Positions 9,070 to 17,286 of a DNA stretch of 64,000 nucleotides are shown here, piece by piece. The number at the start of each line of letters is the position of its first letter. The first letter of the stretch is position 1. This DNA comes from JBHIKY01 sp042139015 (GTDB taxonomy: Bacteria > Bacillota > Bacilli > Bacillales > Marinococcaceae): NCBI RefSeq assembly GCF_042139015.1, contig NZ_JBHIKY010000001.1, positions 254,768-318,767 on the forward strand, in the 5' to 3' direction. The position numbers and the translations under genes are program-made. The notes under the pieces are model-generated. The model searched no databases. It was not told the DNA's origin and saw only the letters and a program-made list of their open reading frames with translations.

Positions 9070-9118
9070 ATACAATAAATTATGCGCCGCCCCCGTCTGC
9101 GGTGAGGGCTGGCGCATA
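9070..9118 (-). terminator. Probable terminator of glmM
   Basis: A GC-rich hairpin closes with TGCGCC/GGCGCA (about 9082-9116) on the minus strand and is followed by an AT-rich but T-poor tail. It lies just after the glmM stop. The rest of the glmM-glmS gap (8919-9069) shows nothing else I can identify. Confidence 0.5.
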
Positions 9119-9128
9119 TGACAATTTT

Positions 9129-10469
9129 TCAGGCGCCCATGTGCGTCTCGACTGCATCGACGACTTCCTGGACGTATTTTTCACAAAGCTCGGTCGTTTC
9201 CGCCTCTGCCATGACCCGGACAAGCGGCTCGGTGCCGGACGGACGGACAAGGATGCGGCCGTTGCCGCCCATATCCGCTTCGACGCGGTCAATGACTGCT
9301 TTTACCTCGGGGTTGCTGTCAACCTCATGCTTGTTCGTGACCCTAACATTCACAAGCTTCTGCGGGAACGTCTCCATTTCCGCGGCCAGCTCGGAAAGCG
9401 ACTTCCCGGACGACTTGACCATTTCCACAAGCTTTAATGCCGTCAGCATGCCGTCGCCGGTCGTGACGTGATCGAGAAAAATGATATGCCCGGACTGCTC
9501 GCCGCCGAGGCTGTAGCCGCCGTTTTTCATTTCCTCCATCACGTAGCGGTCGCCGACCTTCGTCTGCTTCGTCTGGACATTGATGCCTTCGAGCGCTTTG
9601 TAGAGGCCGAGGTTGCTCATGACAGTGGTGACGACCGTATTGTGGGCAAGCATCCCTTCCTCGCGCAGATGCTTCGCACAGATGTACATAATTTTGTCGC
9701 CGTCCACGAAATTCCCTTTTTCATCGACTGCAATCAGGCGGTCAGCATCTCCGTCAAATGCGAGTCCGACGTCCGCCCTTTTTTCCTTTACATAAGCGGC
9801 AAGTGCTTCCGGATGAGTGGAGCCGACACCGGCATTTATGTTGATACCGTCCGGGTTGTTTCCGATCGTCGAGATATCGGCGTCAAGATCCGCGAACAGG
9901 TGCGGCGCGAGCGACGAGGCTGAGCCGTGTGCACAGTCAAGCGCAATATGAAGGCCGGAAAAGTCTTCATTAATCGTCTGCTTAAGAAACTGCAGGTATT
10001 TCTGCCCGCCTTCAAAATAATCATTAATGATGCCAAGACCCGAGCCGGCTGGACGCGGCATCGTGTCCTCGCCTTCAATGAGGGATTCAATTTCGTCCTC
10101 CTGCTCATCGCTCAGCTTAAAGCCGTCGGAGCCGAAGAACTTAATCCCGTTATCTTCGACAGGGTTGTGGGACGCAGAAATCATCACTCCGGCATGCGCA
10201 CTGACTGCTTTCGTTAAATACGCCACGCCCGGGGTAGAGATGATTCCGAGGCGCATGACTTCCACCCCGATGGAAAGAAGCCCTGACACAAGAGCGCCCT
10301 CGAGCATTTCACCGGAAATTCTCGTGTCACGGCCGATCAATACCTTCGGATGATCAACTTCTCTTGTCAGTATGTACCCCCCGGCACGGCCGAGCCGGAA
10401 TGCCAGCTCTGGTGTTAATTCTTTGTTTGCTATTCCCCGCACTCCGTCGGTTCCAAAATACTTACCCAT
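9129..10469 (-). CDS. glmM: Phosphoglucosamine mutase
   Basis: Interconverts glucosamine-6-phosphate and glucosamine-1-phosphate, the second step toward UDP-GlcNAc. The 446-residue protein begins MGKYFGTDGVRG. It has the phospho-serine loop ISASHNPVEDNG with catalytic Ser100, the metal-binding DGDADR loop, the sugar-binding GGEQSGH segment and the C-terminal phosphate-binding RPSGTEPLVRVM. It lies downstream of cdaA-cdaR in the usual Bacillus order; GlmM is known to bind CdaA and restrain c-di-AMP synthesis in related species. Confidence 0.98.
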   Translation of the reverse strand: MGKYFGTDGVRGIANKELTPELAFRLGRAGGYILTREVDHPKVLIGRDTRISGEMLEGALVSGLLSIGVEVMRLGIISTPGVAYLTKAVSAHAGVMISASHNPVEDNGIKFFGSDGFKLSDEQEDEIESLIEGEDTMPRPAGSGLGIINDYFEGGQKYLQFLKQTINEDFSGLHIALDCAHGSASSLAPHLFADLDADISTIGNNPDGININAGVGSTHPEALAAYVKEKRADVGLAFDGDADRLIAVDEKGNFVDGDKIMYICAKHLREEGMLAHNTVVTTVMSNLGLYKALEGINVQTKQTKVGDRYVMEEMKNGGYSLGGEQSGHIIFLDHVTTGDGMLTALKLVEMVKSSGKSLSELAAEMETFPQKLVNVRVTNKHEVDSNPEVKAVIDRVEADMGGNGRILVRPSGTEPLVRVMAEAETTELCEKYVQEVVDAVETHMGA

Positions 10470-10502
10470 ACATCCATCTCTCCTTAAGTACGTATCCGTG
10501 TC

Positions 10503-11861
10503 TTACTCCGATGTTTCTTCTTCTGGCGGTGGTTCTTGTTCTTGTTCATCTTGTCTATCTTCTTCCTCTTCTGCTGGTTCCTCCGGCGTTTCATCCGGTT
10601 CTTCGTTTTCGTCGTTTTCTTCGGCCGCATTTTGCTGATACTCTATTTCCACTTCATTGATATCCGGTTCTATTCTTACGTTGGAGGGGCCGGCTGCGCT
10701 GATCGGAAGCGTCGTTCTGCCACCGCCATCCTCGTCTTCCTGCCATTCCGCTGACAGGGCGATATCATCCTGGGTGAGCCCATCAAGCACATTGGCTGCG
10801 CCGAAGAGTGTGACATTTGCTTGTCCATCCTCCGGATTCGCGAAATCAAATTCATGATCCTCCGGCATGTTTTCTATCTCAATCGGGATGCTCTCAAACG
10901 CTGCTTCTTCGCGGTCTGCCACCTCGACCTCGACCTCAAGCGTCTCCGGACGGATCCGTTCCACGCCTTCGGGGAGCTCCGGATTTATTTCTATCGTGCC
11001 ATTGCCTTCAATTTCAGAGAGGTCAAGTACCGCTTCAACGGTATCAATCTCTTCTAAAATTTCCATCGGCCCGAAAATAGTTACCTCTGTCGGCTCAATA
11101 TCGAGTGATTCAATACTAAGGTTGTCCGGCAGGCTGCCTTCTCTCGAAAGATTGATCGGCACCTCTGCGGATGGGCTGTCCGCCGGCACGTGTACGTTGA
11201 CAATCTCTGGATCGGCGGTTATGTTCATTTCTTCCCCGTACGCGTCATAGGCGACGACCTGGGACTCTCCTTCCACGTCTCCGTTCGCCCCGGAAACATC
11301 GACATACGCACGAAGATTTTCAATCCTGCGGTGCTGCGAAGGCGCTGCAATCACCGTTACCTGTTCCGGGTCGGTCGATGGGTCGCCGAAGGTGTAGCCG
11401 TCCTCCGCTTGATCTTCATTTGTCAGCTCCACATCGACCGGATAGTCTCTGCTTTCGAGCTCTTCAATCGTGACACTCACGGTGCGGGGACTGATAACAA
11501 CGTTTAAGTCCGCCGGGAAGTTCTGGTGATCCACCCGGACGTTATGGGTGCCTTCCCCCATTTCCTGGAGGTCCACATACACCTCATAATTGGAGCGGGA
11601 TAATTGAAACAGCATGATCGACGTCTGCGTGCCGGTCACCTCGACATCGACCGTTTCCGGCATATCGACGACTGCATACTGTTCGTCATTCACCTCCGCC
11701 CGCAGCTCCACATCCTCGAGCGTGTAGCTGCTTTCGTCATTGTTTGGAATGACGCCGGGCTGATTACTGACGTTATTCATGTTTACCATGATATAGAGCA
11801 TGACCGCGACACACAAGGAGACAAATTTCACAAACCAGTGATTGTTGAATAGTCTATCCAT
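10503..11861 (-). CDS. cdaR: YbbR-domain membrane protein, regulator of the c-di-AMP cyclase CdaA
   Basis: A 452-residue protein with one N-terminal membrane anchor (KFVSLCVAVMLYIMVN), an extracytoplasmic region of tandem YbbR repeats (four expected for CdaR; recurring VDVE, TVSV and VTIFGP strands are visible) and a strongly acidic Glu/Pro-rich tail. The ATG at 11861 is chosen because GGGGAGG precedes it and the anchor follows directly. The start overlaps the end of cdaA by 8 bp, so the two are translationally coupled. In Bacillus and Listeria CdaR modulates CdaA activity. The acidic tail fits a protein exposed to salty surroundings. Confidence 0.93.
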   Translation of the reverse strand: MDRLFNNHWFVKFVSLCVAVMLYIMVNMNNVSNQPGVIPNNDESSYTLEDVELRAEVNDEQYAVVDMPETVDVEVTGTQTSIMLFQLSRSNYEVYVDLQEMGEGTHNVRVDHQNFPADLNVVISPRTVSVTIEELESRDYPVDVELTNEDQAEDGYTFGDPSTDPEQVTVIAAPSQHRRIENLRAYVDVSGANGDVEGESQVVAYDAYGEEMNITADPEIVNVHVPADSPSAEVPINLSREGSLPDNLSIESLDIEPTEVTIFGPMEILEEIDTVEAVLDLSEIEGNGTIEINPELPEGVERIRPETLEVEVEVADREEAAFESIPIEIENMPEDHEFDFANPEDGQANVTLFGAANVLDGLTQDDIALSAEWQEDEDGGGRTTLPISAAGPSNVRIEPDINEVEIEYQQNAAEENDENEEPDETPEEPAEEEEDRQDEQEQEPPPEEETSE

Positions 11862-12675
11862 CCTTTTTGCCTCCCCATTGCCACAGGCTGGATGGATTCT
11901 TATCTTCCGTGAGCAGCAGCTCTTTTTCCAGCATAGCCCGTAAGGTTTCTTCATCTATGTCGCGGTGCAGGTCCCCATTCTTGGTGACGGAGATGCTTCC
12001 GGTTTCTTCGGAAACGATCAGCGTCATCGCGTCGGTGACTTCACTGATCCCTAGCGCTGCACGGTGCCTTGTCCCCAGCTCCTTGGAAATAAACGGGTTT
12101 TCCGAGAGCGGAAGGTAGCAGGCAGCCGCTGCGATTTCATTGTTTCTCATGATGACCGCTCCGTCGTGCAGCGGGGTATTCGGAATAAAAATATTTATCA
12201 AAAGCTCCGACGTAATCGTTGCATTCATCGGGATGCCCGTTTCCACATAATCGTTCATGCCCGTTTCGTTTTCAATGGAAATCAACGCCCCAATGCGGCG
12301 CTTTGCCATGTATTTCATCGATTTGAGGATGGCTTCGACGGTCTTTACCGCATTCTCCTCTTCCGGTGTAATGTTTCGGCCGAAAATCCTGCCGCGGCCG
12401 AGCTGCTCGAGTGCGCGCCGCAGCTCCGGCTGGAAAATAATAATGATGGCTAACAGCCCGTATGTAACTGCCTGCGACATAATCCACTGCAGCGTCCGCA
12501 GACCGAACAGACTGCTTAGCAGCCAGACGACGAGAATGACCGTTATACCCTTCAGCAGCTGAACTGCCCGGGTCCCCCGAATTACCGTAATCAGCTTATA
12601 AATGACATACGTCACCAGGGTGATGTCCACAACCATTCCTAATGTATTTAAAACATTTAAGTCTCCAGGAAACAT
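11854..12675 (-). CDS. cdaA: Diadenylate cyclase (c-di-AMP synthase)
   Basis: Condenses two ATP into cyclic di-AMP, which controls potassium and osmolyte uptake and wall homeostasis. The 273-residue protein has three N-terminal membrane segments (about residues 12-30, 43-60 and 65-82) and a cytoplasmic DAC domain with the catalytic DGA (171-173) and RHR (203-205) motifs. The ATG at 12675 follows GGAGG; a 20-codon upstream extension has no ribosome site. It heads the cdaA-cdaR-glmM module. Confidence 0.97.
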   Translation of the reverse strand: MFPGDLNVLNTLGMVVDITLVTYVIYKLITVIRGTRAVQLLKGITVILVVWLLSSLFGLRTLQWIMSQAVTYGLLAIIIIFQPELRRALEQLGRGRIFGRNITPEEENAVKTVEAILKSMKYMAKRRIGALISIENETGMNDYVETGIPMNATITSELLINIFIPNTPLHDGAVIMRNNEIAAAACYLPLSENPFISKELGTRHRAALGISEVTDAMTLIVSEETGSISVTKNGDLHRDIDEETLRAMLEKELLLTEDKNPSSLWQWGGKKDG

Positions 12676-12723
12676 CGTACTTCCTCCAATTATTATTTCG
12701 AAAAAAAACAAAATACCGATTAC

Positions 12724-12733
12724 ATTATAGCAC
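12724..12733 (-). promoter_or_regulatory. Extended -10 promoter of the cdaA-cdaR-glmM operon
   Basis: On the minus strand TGC-TATAAT (TATAAT at 12724-12729) forms an extended -10 element about 50 bp before the cdaA start. No good -35 hexamer is visible. Confidence 0.6.
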
Positions 12734-12837
12734 AATTTTTTTCCCTGACGCTCGCCATGTACTATGTGCTTAATCTATCATGAAAAAAATTAAAAAAGGG
12801 AATGCTTCCCAGCGAGACTTATGAAACGATATAGATA

Positions 12838-12876
12838 TATAGAAAAATACCTGAAGTACAGCAGCTTCAGGTATTT
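12838..12876 (-). terminator. Terminator of the sigW-rsiW operon
   Basis: A 12-bp perfect stem (12845-12856 with 12865-12876) is followed by T-rich sequence on the minus strand. Its upper arm overlaps the rsiW stop codon. Confidence 0.88.
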
Positions 12877-13522
12877 ATTCGCTTTCGTCCCCGTGACTCT
12901 TATCTCCGAAGGAAAAGGCGTCTACGGCAATTCGTTTTGTATGATACCATACCCATTCCACAGCCTGGTCCACTTCTTCGACCTCTCCGGCTACATTTCC
13001 GGCAGAGGCCATGTAAGGTTTCCCATTAATGACCGTTAAATCTCCAGTAATTTCCCCGCGGACCTCGACTTCCCCGTTTCGGACGGTTAAATCGCCATCG
13101 ACCACTTCTCCTTCCGGTACGATGACCCTTCCGCCTTCGCGGTCGATCTGAACATTTTCTCCGCCCACGACGGACACCTGGTCAGTGGACTGGTCACTCC
13201 AGACCGATATGAGGCTGGTGGCCATCATCAGGACGAACAGCGACGCCGCTACGAGAAACGGATGCTGGCGCGCCCAGCGCTTCCATGTCTTTCTTTTCTG
13301 CTTCTGCGGAAGGCTCGCCATCACCTCGGATGTAAATCCGGCCGGTGCTTCCATGTGGGAGGAGCTTTGCACAAGCATCATTGATTTATTCAGCTCATCA
13401 AAGTGAATACGACACTCCGGACAGGAGTCTAAATGAGTAAAAAAACGAACTCTTTCCTGTTCATTCATTTCCCCATCCAAGTATTTATGCAATTGCGCTT
13501 CGCATTGTTTATCACAAGCCAT
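12875..13522 (-). CDS. rsiW: Anti-sigma-W factor
   Basis: A membrane-spanning anti-sigma factor of 215 residues. The cytoplasmic N-terminus has a zinc-finger anti-sigma (ZAS) motif: His after FFT, then CPEC in HLDSCPECRIHF. One membrane segment follows (about residues 88-108, FLVAASLFVLMMATS), then an extracytoplasmic domain. By analogy with B. subtilis RsiW it is degraded by regulated proteolysis under envelope stress, releasing SigW. It lies 15 bp downstream of sigW. Confidence 0.93.
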   Translation of the reverse strand: MACDKQCEAQLHKYLDGEMNEQERVRFFTHLDSCPECRIHFDELNKSMMLVQSSSHMEAPAGFTSEVMASLPQKQKRKTWKRWARQHPFLVAASLFVLMMATSLISVWSDQSTDQVSVVGGENVQIDREGGRVIVPEGEVVDGDLTVRNGEVEVRGEITGDLTVINGKPYMASAGNVAGEVEEVDQAVEWVWYHTKRIAVDAFSFGDKSHGDESE

Positions 13523-13537
13523 ATTAATCCTCCCTCC

Positions 13538-14104
13538 TCACGCGCTGCCCAGTCTTTTGCGCAAGGCTTCCCGGCCTCTGTGAATATGTGTCTTCACTGT
13601 ATTGTCCGGGAGGTCTAAAATGTCGCTGATTTGTTTTATGGGCAAATCTTCTATGTATCGTAATATAATAGCGGATCTGTACTTTGGAGGCAACTGGGAA
13701 ATTTCCTCCTGGACCCTGCTCTGCATTTCCATCGTAACGACCTGCTCCTCTGGAAGCTTATCCGGTGTGGCTATCTGCGAATATCCGGTCAGCCCCTCTG
13801 TGCCTTTGACTTCCGCATCAAGCGAATAGTCAGGCTTTTTCTTCCGAAGCCGGTCGATACAAAGGTTCGTGGTGATCCGGAACAGCCAGGTCGAGAATTT
13901 CCGGCTTTCATCGTAGCTGTCCAGATTGGAATAGGCCCGAAGAAACGCTTCCTGAGCCATATCCTGAGCTTCATGGCTGCTGCCTGTCATCCGAAAGGCA
14001 ATCTGATAGACTTTGTCCTTGTACAAATCTACCAGCTCGGCAAACGCATCCTGATCACCATCTTTTTTTATTTCTTTGATTAAGCGCTGTACAACCGCGT
14101 CCAT
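13538..14104 (-). CDS. sigW: RNA polymerase ECF sigma factor SigW
   Basis: An extracytoplasmic-function sigma factor of 188 residues controlling envelope-stress and antimicrobial-resistance genes. Region 2 (DMAQEAFLRAYSNLDSY, then RKFSTWLFRI) and region 4 (LPPKYRSAIILRYIEDLP, then TVKTHIHRGREALR) are intact, and the linker matches B. subtilis SigW closely by memory. The ATG at 14104 follows GGAGGT by 7 nt; a GTG five codons upstream would put the ribosome site inside the gene. Its own SigW-type promoter lies upstream. Confidence 0.96.
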   Translation of the reverse strand: MDAVVQRLIKEIKKDGDQDAFAELVDLYKDKVYQIAFRMTGSSHEAQDMAQEAFLRAYSNLDSYDESRKFSTWLFRITTNLCIDRLRKKKPDYSLDAEVKGTEGLTGYSQIATPDKLPEEQVVTMEMQSRVQEEISQLPPKYRSAIILRYIEDLPIKQISDILDLPDNTVKTHIHRGREALRKRLGSA

Positions 14105-14141
14105 ACACTCGACCTCCACCCACCAAGCGGGTTTCTATTCT

Positions 14142-14167
14142 TACGTATCAGTTATCCATCCGTTTCA
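14142..14167 (-). promoter_or_regulatory. SigW autoregulatory promoter
   Basis: On the minus strand TGAAAC (14162-14167) and CGTA (14142-14145) are separated by 16 bp, the exact SigW consensus. It lies about 40 bp upstream of sigW. The remaining stretch to 14412 is AT-rich and shows no other feature I can name. Confidence 0.95.
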
Positions 14168-14412
14168 ATTTTTACAAAAAAAAATCACGTACTATATATC
14201 TATTCTACGAAAATATCCGTATTACAGAAAATCATTCAAACGTTTGATTTACATTTTTTTGAACATGCTCTATTGTAACATGTATACCGTTTGTATTACT
14301 TATAAAATTTACAAAAATGTGAAAAATTCTAGGTAGGGGTTTTCATTACTTTCGGATTGGGTAATAATGTAAAGAATGTACAAACATGCATAGTTTTACG
14401 GAGGTGAACCCT

Positions 14413-14580
14413 TTGACTGAAACGAAGCTTTTAAAAGAAATAGAGTGGAAACGTCAATCTCTGAATAAAGCTGCATGGAATAAACCTCTCTTTTCTGAAG
14501 AAGTCGTCCGTCTGAGTAAAGAACTTGATTCTTTATTAAATAGATATGATGGCAAGAAAGCTGTCTCTTCCGACCATTGA
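14413..14580 (+). CDS. Spo0E-family aspartyl-phosphate phosphatase
   Basis: A small protein of 55 residues with the Spo0E pattern: a helical hairpin of the form LLKEIEWKRQSLNKAA, then LSKELDSLLNRY, in which S-x-E-L-D is the signature. Members dephosphorylate Spo0A-P and delay sporulation. The start is taken as the TTG at 14413, six bases after GGAGGTG. An in-frame ATG at 14386 would place the ribosome site inside the gene. It stands alone on the plus strand, with a terminator overlapping its stop. Confidence 0.85.
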   Translation: MTETKLLKEIEWKRQSLNKAAWNKPLFSEEVVRLSKELDSLLNRYDGKKAVSSDH

Positions 14581-14599
14581 ATCGGGAGAGACTTTTTTT
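14563..14599 (+). terminator. Terminator of the Spo0E-type gene
   Basis: An 11-bp stem with one G-U pair (14563-14573 with 14582-14592) is followed by seven T on the plus strand. Confidence 0.9.
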
Positions 14600-14668
14600 G
14601 TTTTTAAGGGCCGCTTGATTCTCATTTTAATATGGAGATGCGAATAGGCGTAATGGCGGGCTGCACAA

Positions 14669-14695
14669 TAAAAAAACCCGGCGACTGAGCCGGGT
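14669..14695 (-). terminator. Terminator of the tRNA operon
   Basis: ACCCGGC/GCCGGGT (14676-14682 with 14689-14695) is followed on the minus strand by seven T. It lies 15 bp after the last tRNA of the operon. Confidence 0.88.
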
Positions 14696-14710
14696 GATCG
14701 TCTCTATATT

Positions 14711-14786
14711 TGGTGGAGCCTAGCGGGATCGAACCGCTGACCTCCTGCGTGCAAGGCAGGCGCTCTCCCAGCTGAGCTAAGGCCCC
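14711..14786 (-). tRNA. tRNA-Ala (anticodon TGC)
   Basis: Complete cloverleaf of 76 nt with encoded CCA. Anticodon loop CTTGCAC, T loop TTCGATC. Last gene of the six-tRNA operon. Confidence 0.96.
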
Positions 14787-14802
14787 TTACTAGGTTATGT
14801 AA

Positions 14803-14876
14803 TGGAGCGGGTGATGGGAATCGAACCCACGACATCAGCTTGGAAGGCTGAGGTTTTACCACTAAACTACACCCGC
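14803..14876 (-). tRNA. tRNA-Gly (anticodon TCC)
   Basis: Complete 74-nt cloverleaf with encoded CCA; anticodon loop CTTCCAA; acceptor GCGGGTG pairs with CACCCGC. Confidence 0.96.
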
Positions 14877-14885
14877 AGGAATTTC

Positions 14886-14960
14886 TGGAGCGGAAGACGG
14901 GATTCGAACCCGCGACCCCCACCTTGGCAAGGTGATGTTCTACCACTGAACTACTTCCGC
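14886..14960 (-). tRNA. tRNA-Gly (anticodon GCC)
   Basis: Complete 75-nt cloverleaf with encoded CCA; anticodon loop TTGCCAA; acceptor GCGGAAG pairs with CTTCCGC. Confidence 0.96.
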
Positions 14961-14977
14961 GTTGTTTTAGGTAAAAA

Positions 14978-15053
14978 TGGTGAGCCATGGAGGATTCGAA
15001 CCTCCGACCCTCTGATTAAAAGTCAGATGCTCTACCAACTGAGCTAATGGCTC
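14978..15053 (-). tRNA. tRNA-Lys (anticodon TTT)
   Basis: Complete 76-nt cloverleaf with encoded CCA; anticodon loop CTTTTAA. Its first 11 bases, GAGCCATTAGC, recur at the head of the two upstream 89-bp repeats. Confidence 0.96.
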
Positions 15054-15110
15054 GCTTTAAGTAATTGCTTTTTTTGCGTGTGGCACACGTTATAAATAAC
15101 CGTCAATTCT

Positions 15111-15199
15111 TGTGCTCGTCGCGTACTGCTATGCAGTACTTGCTCCTCGCAAACCTACTAAGAAGCTTATACAAGAGGTTTACGGTTCGCTAATGGCTC
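15111..15199 (-). repeat. 89-bp structured repeat in the tRNA operon, copy 1
   Basis: Read on the transcribed minus strand it starts with GAGCCATTAGC, identical to the 5' end of tRNA-Lys. A 9-bp stem (CGTAAACCT/AGGTTTGCG, one T-G pair) around a variable loop follows, then a perfect 7-bp hairpin GTACTGC-ATA-GCAGTAC. It lies in the ~400-nt transcribed gap between tRNA-Tyr and tRNA-Lys. Function unknown. Confidence 0.8.
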
Positions 15200-15256
15200 A
15201 TTATATGAGTTATGCTTTTATGCAGTAACTACTTGTTATTAACATCCGTTAATGAT

Positions 15257-15345
15257 TGTGCTCGTCGCGTACTGCTATGCAGTACTTGCTCCTCGCAAAC
15301 CTACAACGATGTTTATTCAGGAGGTTTACGGTTCGCTAATGGCTC
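15257..15345 (-). repeat. 89-bp structured repeat in the tRNA operon, copy 2
   Basis: Same layout and length as the copy at 15111-15199, including the tRNA-Lys-like 5' end and both stems. The roughly 20-nt loop of the first stem differs while the stem bases are kept. The rest of the 15054-15454 gap shows nothing I can identify. Confidence 0.8.
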
Positions 15346-15454
15346 GTTGGTGCAAAGACAAATAGATTGCTTTTAACGTGCACCACTTGATTGTCCCATA
15401 GTTTGCTGCTGTTTGCCATAAACAGTGTTCCCTATCAAACAGGTTTTAAAACAA

Positions 15455-15540
15455 TGGTGGAGGGGGACGGACTCGAACCGCCGAACCCAAAGGGAGCAGA
15501 TTTACAGTCTGCCGCGTTTGGCCAACTTCGCTACCCCTCC
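15455..15540 (-). tRNA. tRNA-Tyr (anticodon GTA)
   Basis: Complete 86-nt class II tRNA with long variable arm and encoded CCA; anticodon loop CTGTAAA. Confidence 0.96.
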
Positions 15541-15615
15541 TTAATGGAGATACTTTTCTATTTAAACAAACGAAAAAACGTTTGTCAACGTTTCTTGAAT
15601 AGTAGATATAGAAAA

Positions 15616-15690
15616 TGGTGACCCGTACGGGATTCGAACCCGTGTTACCGCCGTGAAAGGGCGGTGTCTTAACCACTTGACCAACGGGCC
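15616..15690 (-). tRNA. tRNA-Glu (anticodon TTC)
   Basis: Complete 75-nt cloverleaf with encoded CCA; anticodon loop CTTTCAC. First gene of the tRNA operon. Confidence 0.96.
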
Positions 15691-15732
15691 ACAGAGGCAG
15701 CAAGAACGGTTATGCTCTTGCTGACATATGAC

Positions 15733-15761
15733 ATTATATAATAGAGTTCACAGGTTGGCAA
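15733..15761 (-). promoter_or_regulatory. Sigma-A promoter of the tRNA operon
   Basis: On the minus strand TTGCCA (15756-15761) and a perfect TATAAT (15733-15738) are separated by 17 bp, about 45 bp upstream of tRNA-Glu. The stretch from here to the ddl terminator (15762-16021) holds nothing I can identify. Confidence 0.9.
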
Positions 15762-16021
15762 TAGATTTTAAGAATTTTAAGGAGCACTTTTGGAGTTATT
15801 TTTCTACCAGTGCCATTTGCAGATTTTAATGGACATATTCACTTGGATCTGTCCTGAGACGCCGTGCCATTCTGATCGGCGAATTTAAACAAACGTTTGA
15901 TGGAGATGATCACTTCTACCACATAAGTATGCACCACATATGATTGATTTGAGCAGCAACTGGAGGCAAGTCTGACAATCTCGTCACTTTGCCGGATCTC
16001 CCGTCCACTCAGAAGCCAACC

Positions 16022-16055
16022 AAAAAGCCTGCCGTGATCAGTATCACAACAGGCT
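16022..16055 (-). terminator. Terminator of the hydrolase-murF-ddl operon
   Basis: AGCCTG/CAGGCT with an inner GTGAT/ATCAC stem (16026-16055) is followed by TTTTT on the minus strand, 10 bp after the ddl stop. Confidence 0.85.
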
Positions 16056-16065
16056 GAGCATGTAA

Positions 16066-17265
16066 TTAATTATTCGTTTTCGTGCCTTTGGCGCCTTCTG
16101 CATTCTGCATATTAAAGAGGTTCGAATCAATGGAGAAGATCAGCTTCTCCCGCTCGCGCTTCCGCTTTAACGACAGCTGGATGAGCTGGTGCAGCAGCTG
16201 GGAATATTTTTTCCCGGCCGGCTCCCACAGGTAGAAGGAAAGAGAGCCTGGAATCGTGTTGATTTCATTGACGAAGACCTTGTCTGCCGTCTGGTCAATC
16301 AAGAAGTCAATGCGCGATACACCGCTGCAGCCGAGGATCTGAAACGTATCCTTGGCGAGTTCTTCGACTTCTGTCTTTCGTTCTTCGGTAACCGGCGCCG
16401 GAATGATGCGGTCGGTGCTTTCCATACCTTTGGAGCCTTCGCCGCCTTTGCCGCTGCCCCCCTGATATTTATCCTGATAGCTTAAAATATCTTCGGTTTT
16501 CAGCACTTCTTCAATGACGGAAGCTTCGACTTCTTCGTAATCACCGACGACGGAGCAGTTTACTTCTTTCATATCAGAAACCATCGGCTCCACCAGTATT
16601 TTCCCTGCAAATTCCATCGCTTCTTCCACCGCGCCTTCGAGCTCTTCCCGGTTGGCCGCTTTGTTAATGCCGACGCTTGAGCCCAGGTTCGCCGGTTTGA
16701 CGATGACTGGATAGGTGAGCTTTTGTTCGATCATGCCTTCAATTTCACCGCTGTCCTCGGCCCAGTGACTGTTATAAAACCACACGTAATCAAGCACCGG
16801 CAGGCCGGAATCACGGAGCATCTGCTTCATGACGACTTTATCCATTCCGGCCGCAGAAGACATGACGTCACAGCCTACATAAGGAAGGTCAAGCAGCTCG
16901 AAAAAGCCCTGCAGTGCACCGTCTTCTCCAAAGGTCCCGTGGACGATCGGAAAAGCCACGTCGATTTCTGCCACCTCGCGTTTTCCAAATTTCGGCACGG
17001 GGTTTTTCTGAAGGATGACACTGCCGGATTCTGAACGTGTCACGGTTATTTTCTGGGCGGCAGCAAGGAGCTGCTTCAGGTCTTTGTAAGACTCAATATC
17101 AAGGAGCTCTTCTCCTGTATACCACTGACGGTCCTTGCTTATATAGACAGGGACGACTTCATATTGCTGGTCATCCATTGCTTTTATCGCCTGGAGTGCA
17201 GAAATAACCGACACTTCATGCTCGACGGAAATTCCTCCGAAAAATACACCTACTCTAGTTTTCAT
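16066..17265 (-). CDS. ddl: D-alanine--D-alanine ligase family protein (ATP-grasp)
   Basis: Joins two D-alanines (or a variant pair) for the end of the peptidoglycan stem peptide. The 399-residue protein starts RVGVFFGGISVEHEVS, typical of Ddl, and has the ATP-grasp elements VKPANLGSSVG and VNEINTIPGS. It is longer than the usual ~350 residues, with an insertion around GGSGKGGEGSKG and a basic C-terminal tail of about 30 residues. In the omega-loop region it reads ILSYQDKY, where E. coli DdlB has FYDYEAKY, so the equivalent of specificity residue Tyr216 appears to be Leu. It follows the membrane MurF-type gene by 21 bp. D-Ala-D-Ala is most likely, but specificity is not certain. Confidence 0.85.
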   Translation of the reverse strand: MKTRVGVFFGGISVEHEVSVISALQAIKAMDDQQYEVVPVYISKDRQWYTGEELLDIESYKDLKQLLAAAQKITVTRSESGSVILQKNPVPKFGKREVAEIDVAFPIVHGTFGEDGALQGFFELLDLPYVGCDVMSSAAGMDKVVMKQMLRDSGLPVLDYVWFYNSHWAEDSGEIEGMIEQKLTYPVIVKPANLGSSVGINKAANREELEGAVEEAMEFAGKILVEPMVSDMKEVNCSVVGDYEEVEASVIEEVLKTEDILSYQDKYQGGSGKGGEGSKGMESTDRIIPAPVTEERKTEVEELAKDTFQILGCSGVSRIDFLIDQTADKVFVNEINTIPGSLSFYLWEPAGKKYSQLLHQLIQLSLKRKREREKLIFSIDSNLFNMQNAEGAKGTKTNN

Positions 17266-17286
17266 TAATGTCTTCCCCTCGCTTCC

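Noticed and set aside
14704..14988. Open frames on both strands over the tRNA cluster
   Set aside because: These are chance readings of tRNA genes; every base is accounted for by complete cloverleaves.
15111..15345. Paired repeats in the tRNA operon considered as CRISPR or IS ends
   Set aside because: Only two copies, each with internal stems, 57 bp apart, no target duplication and no transposase.
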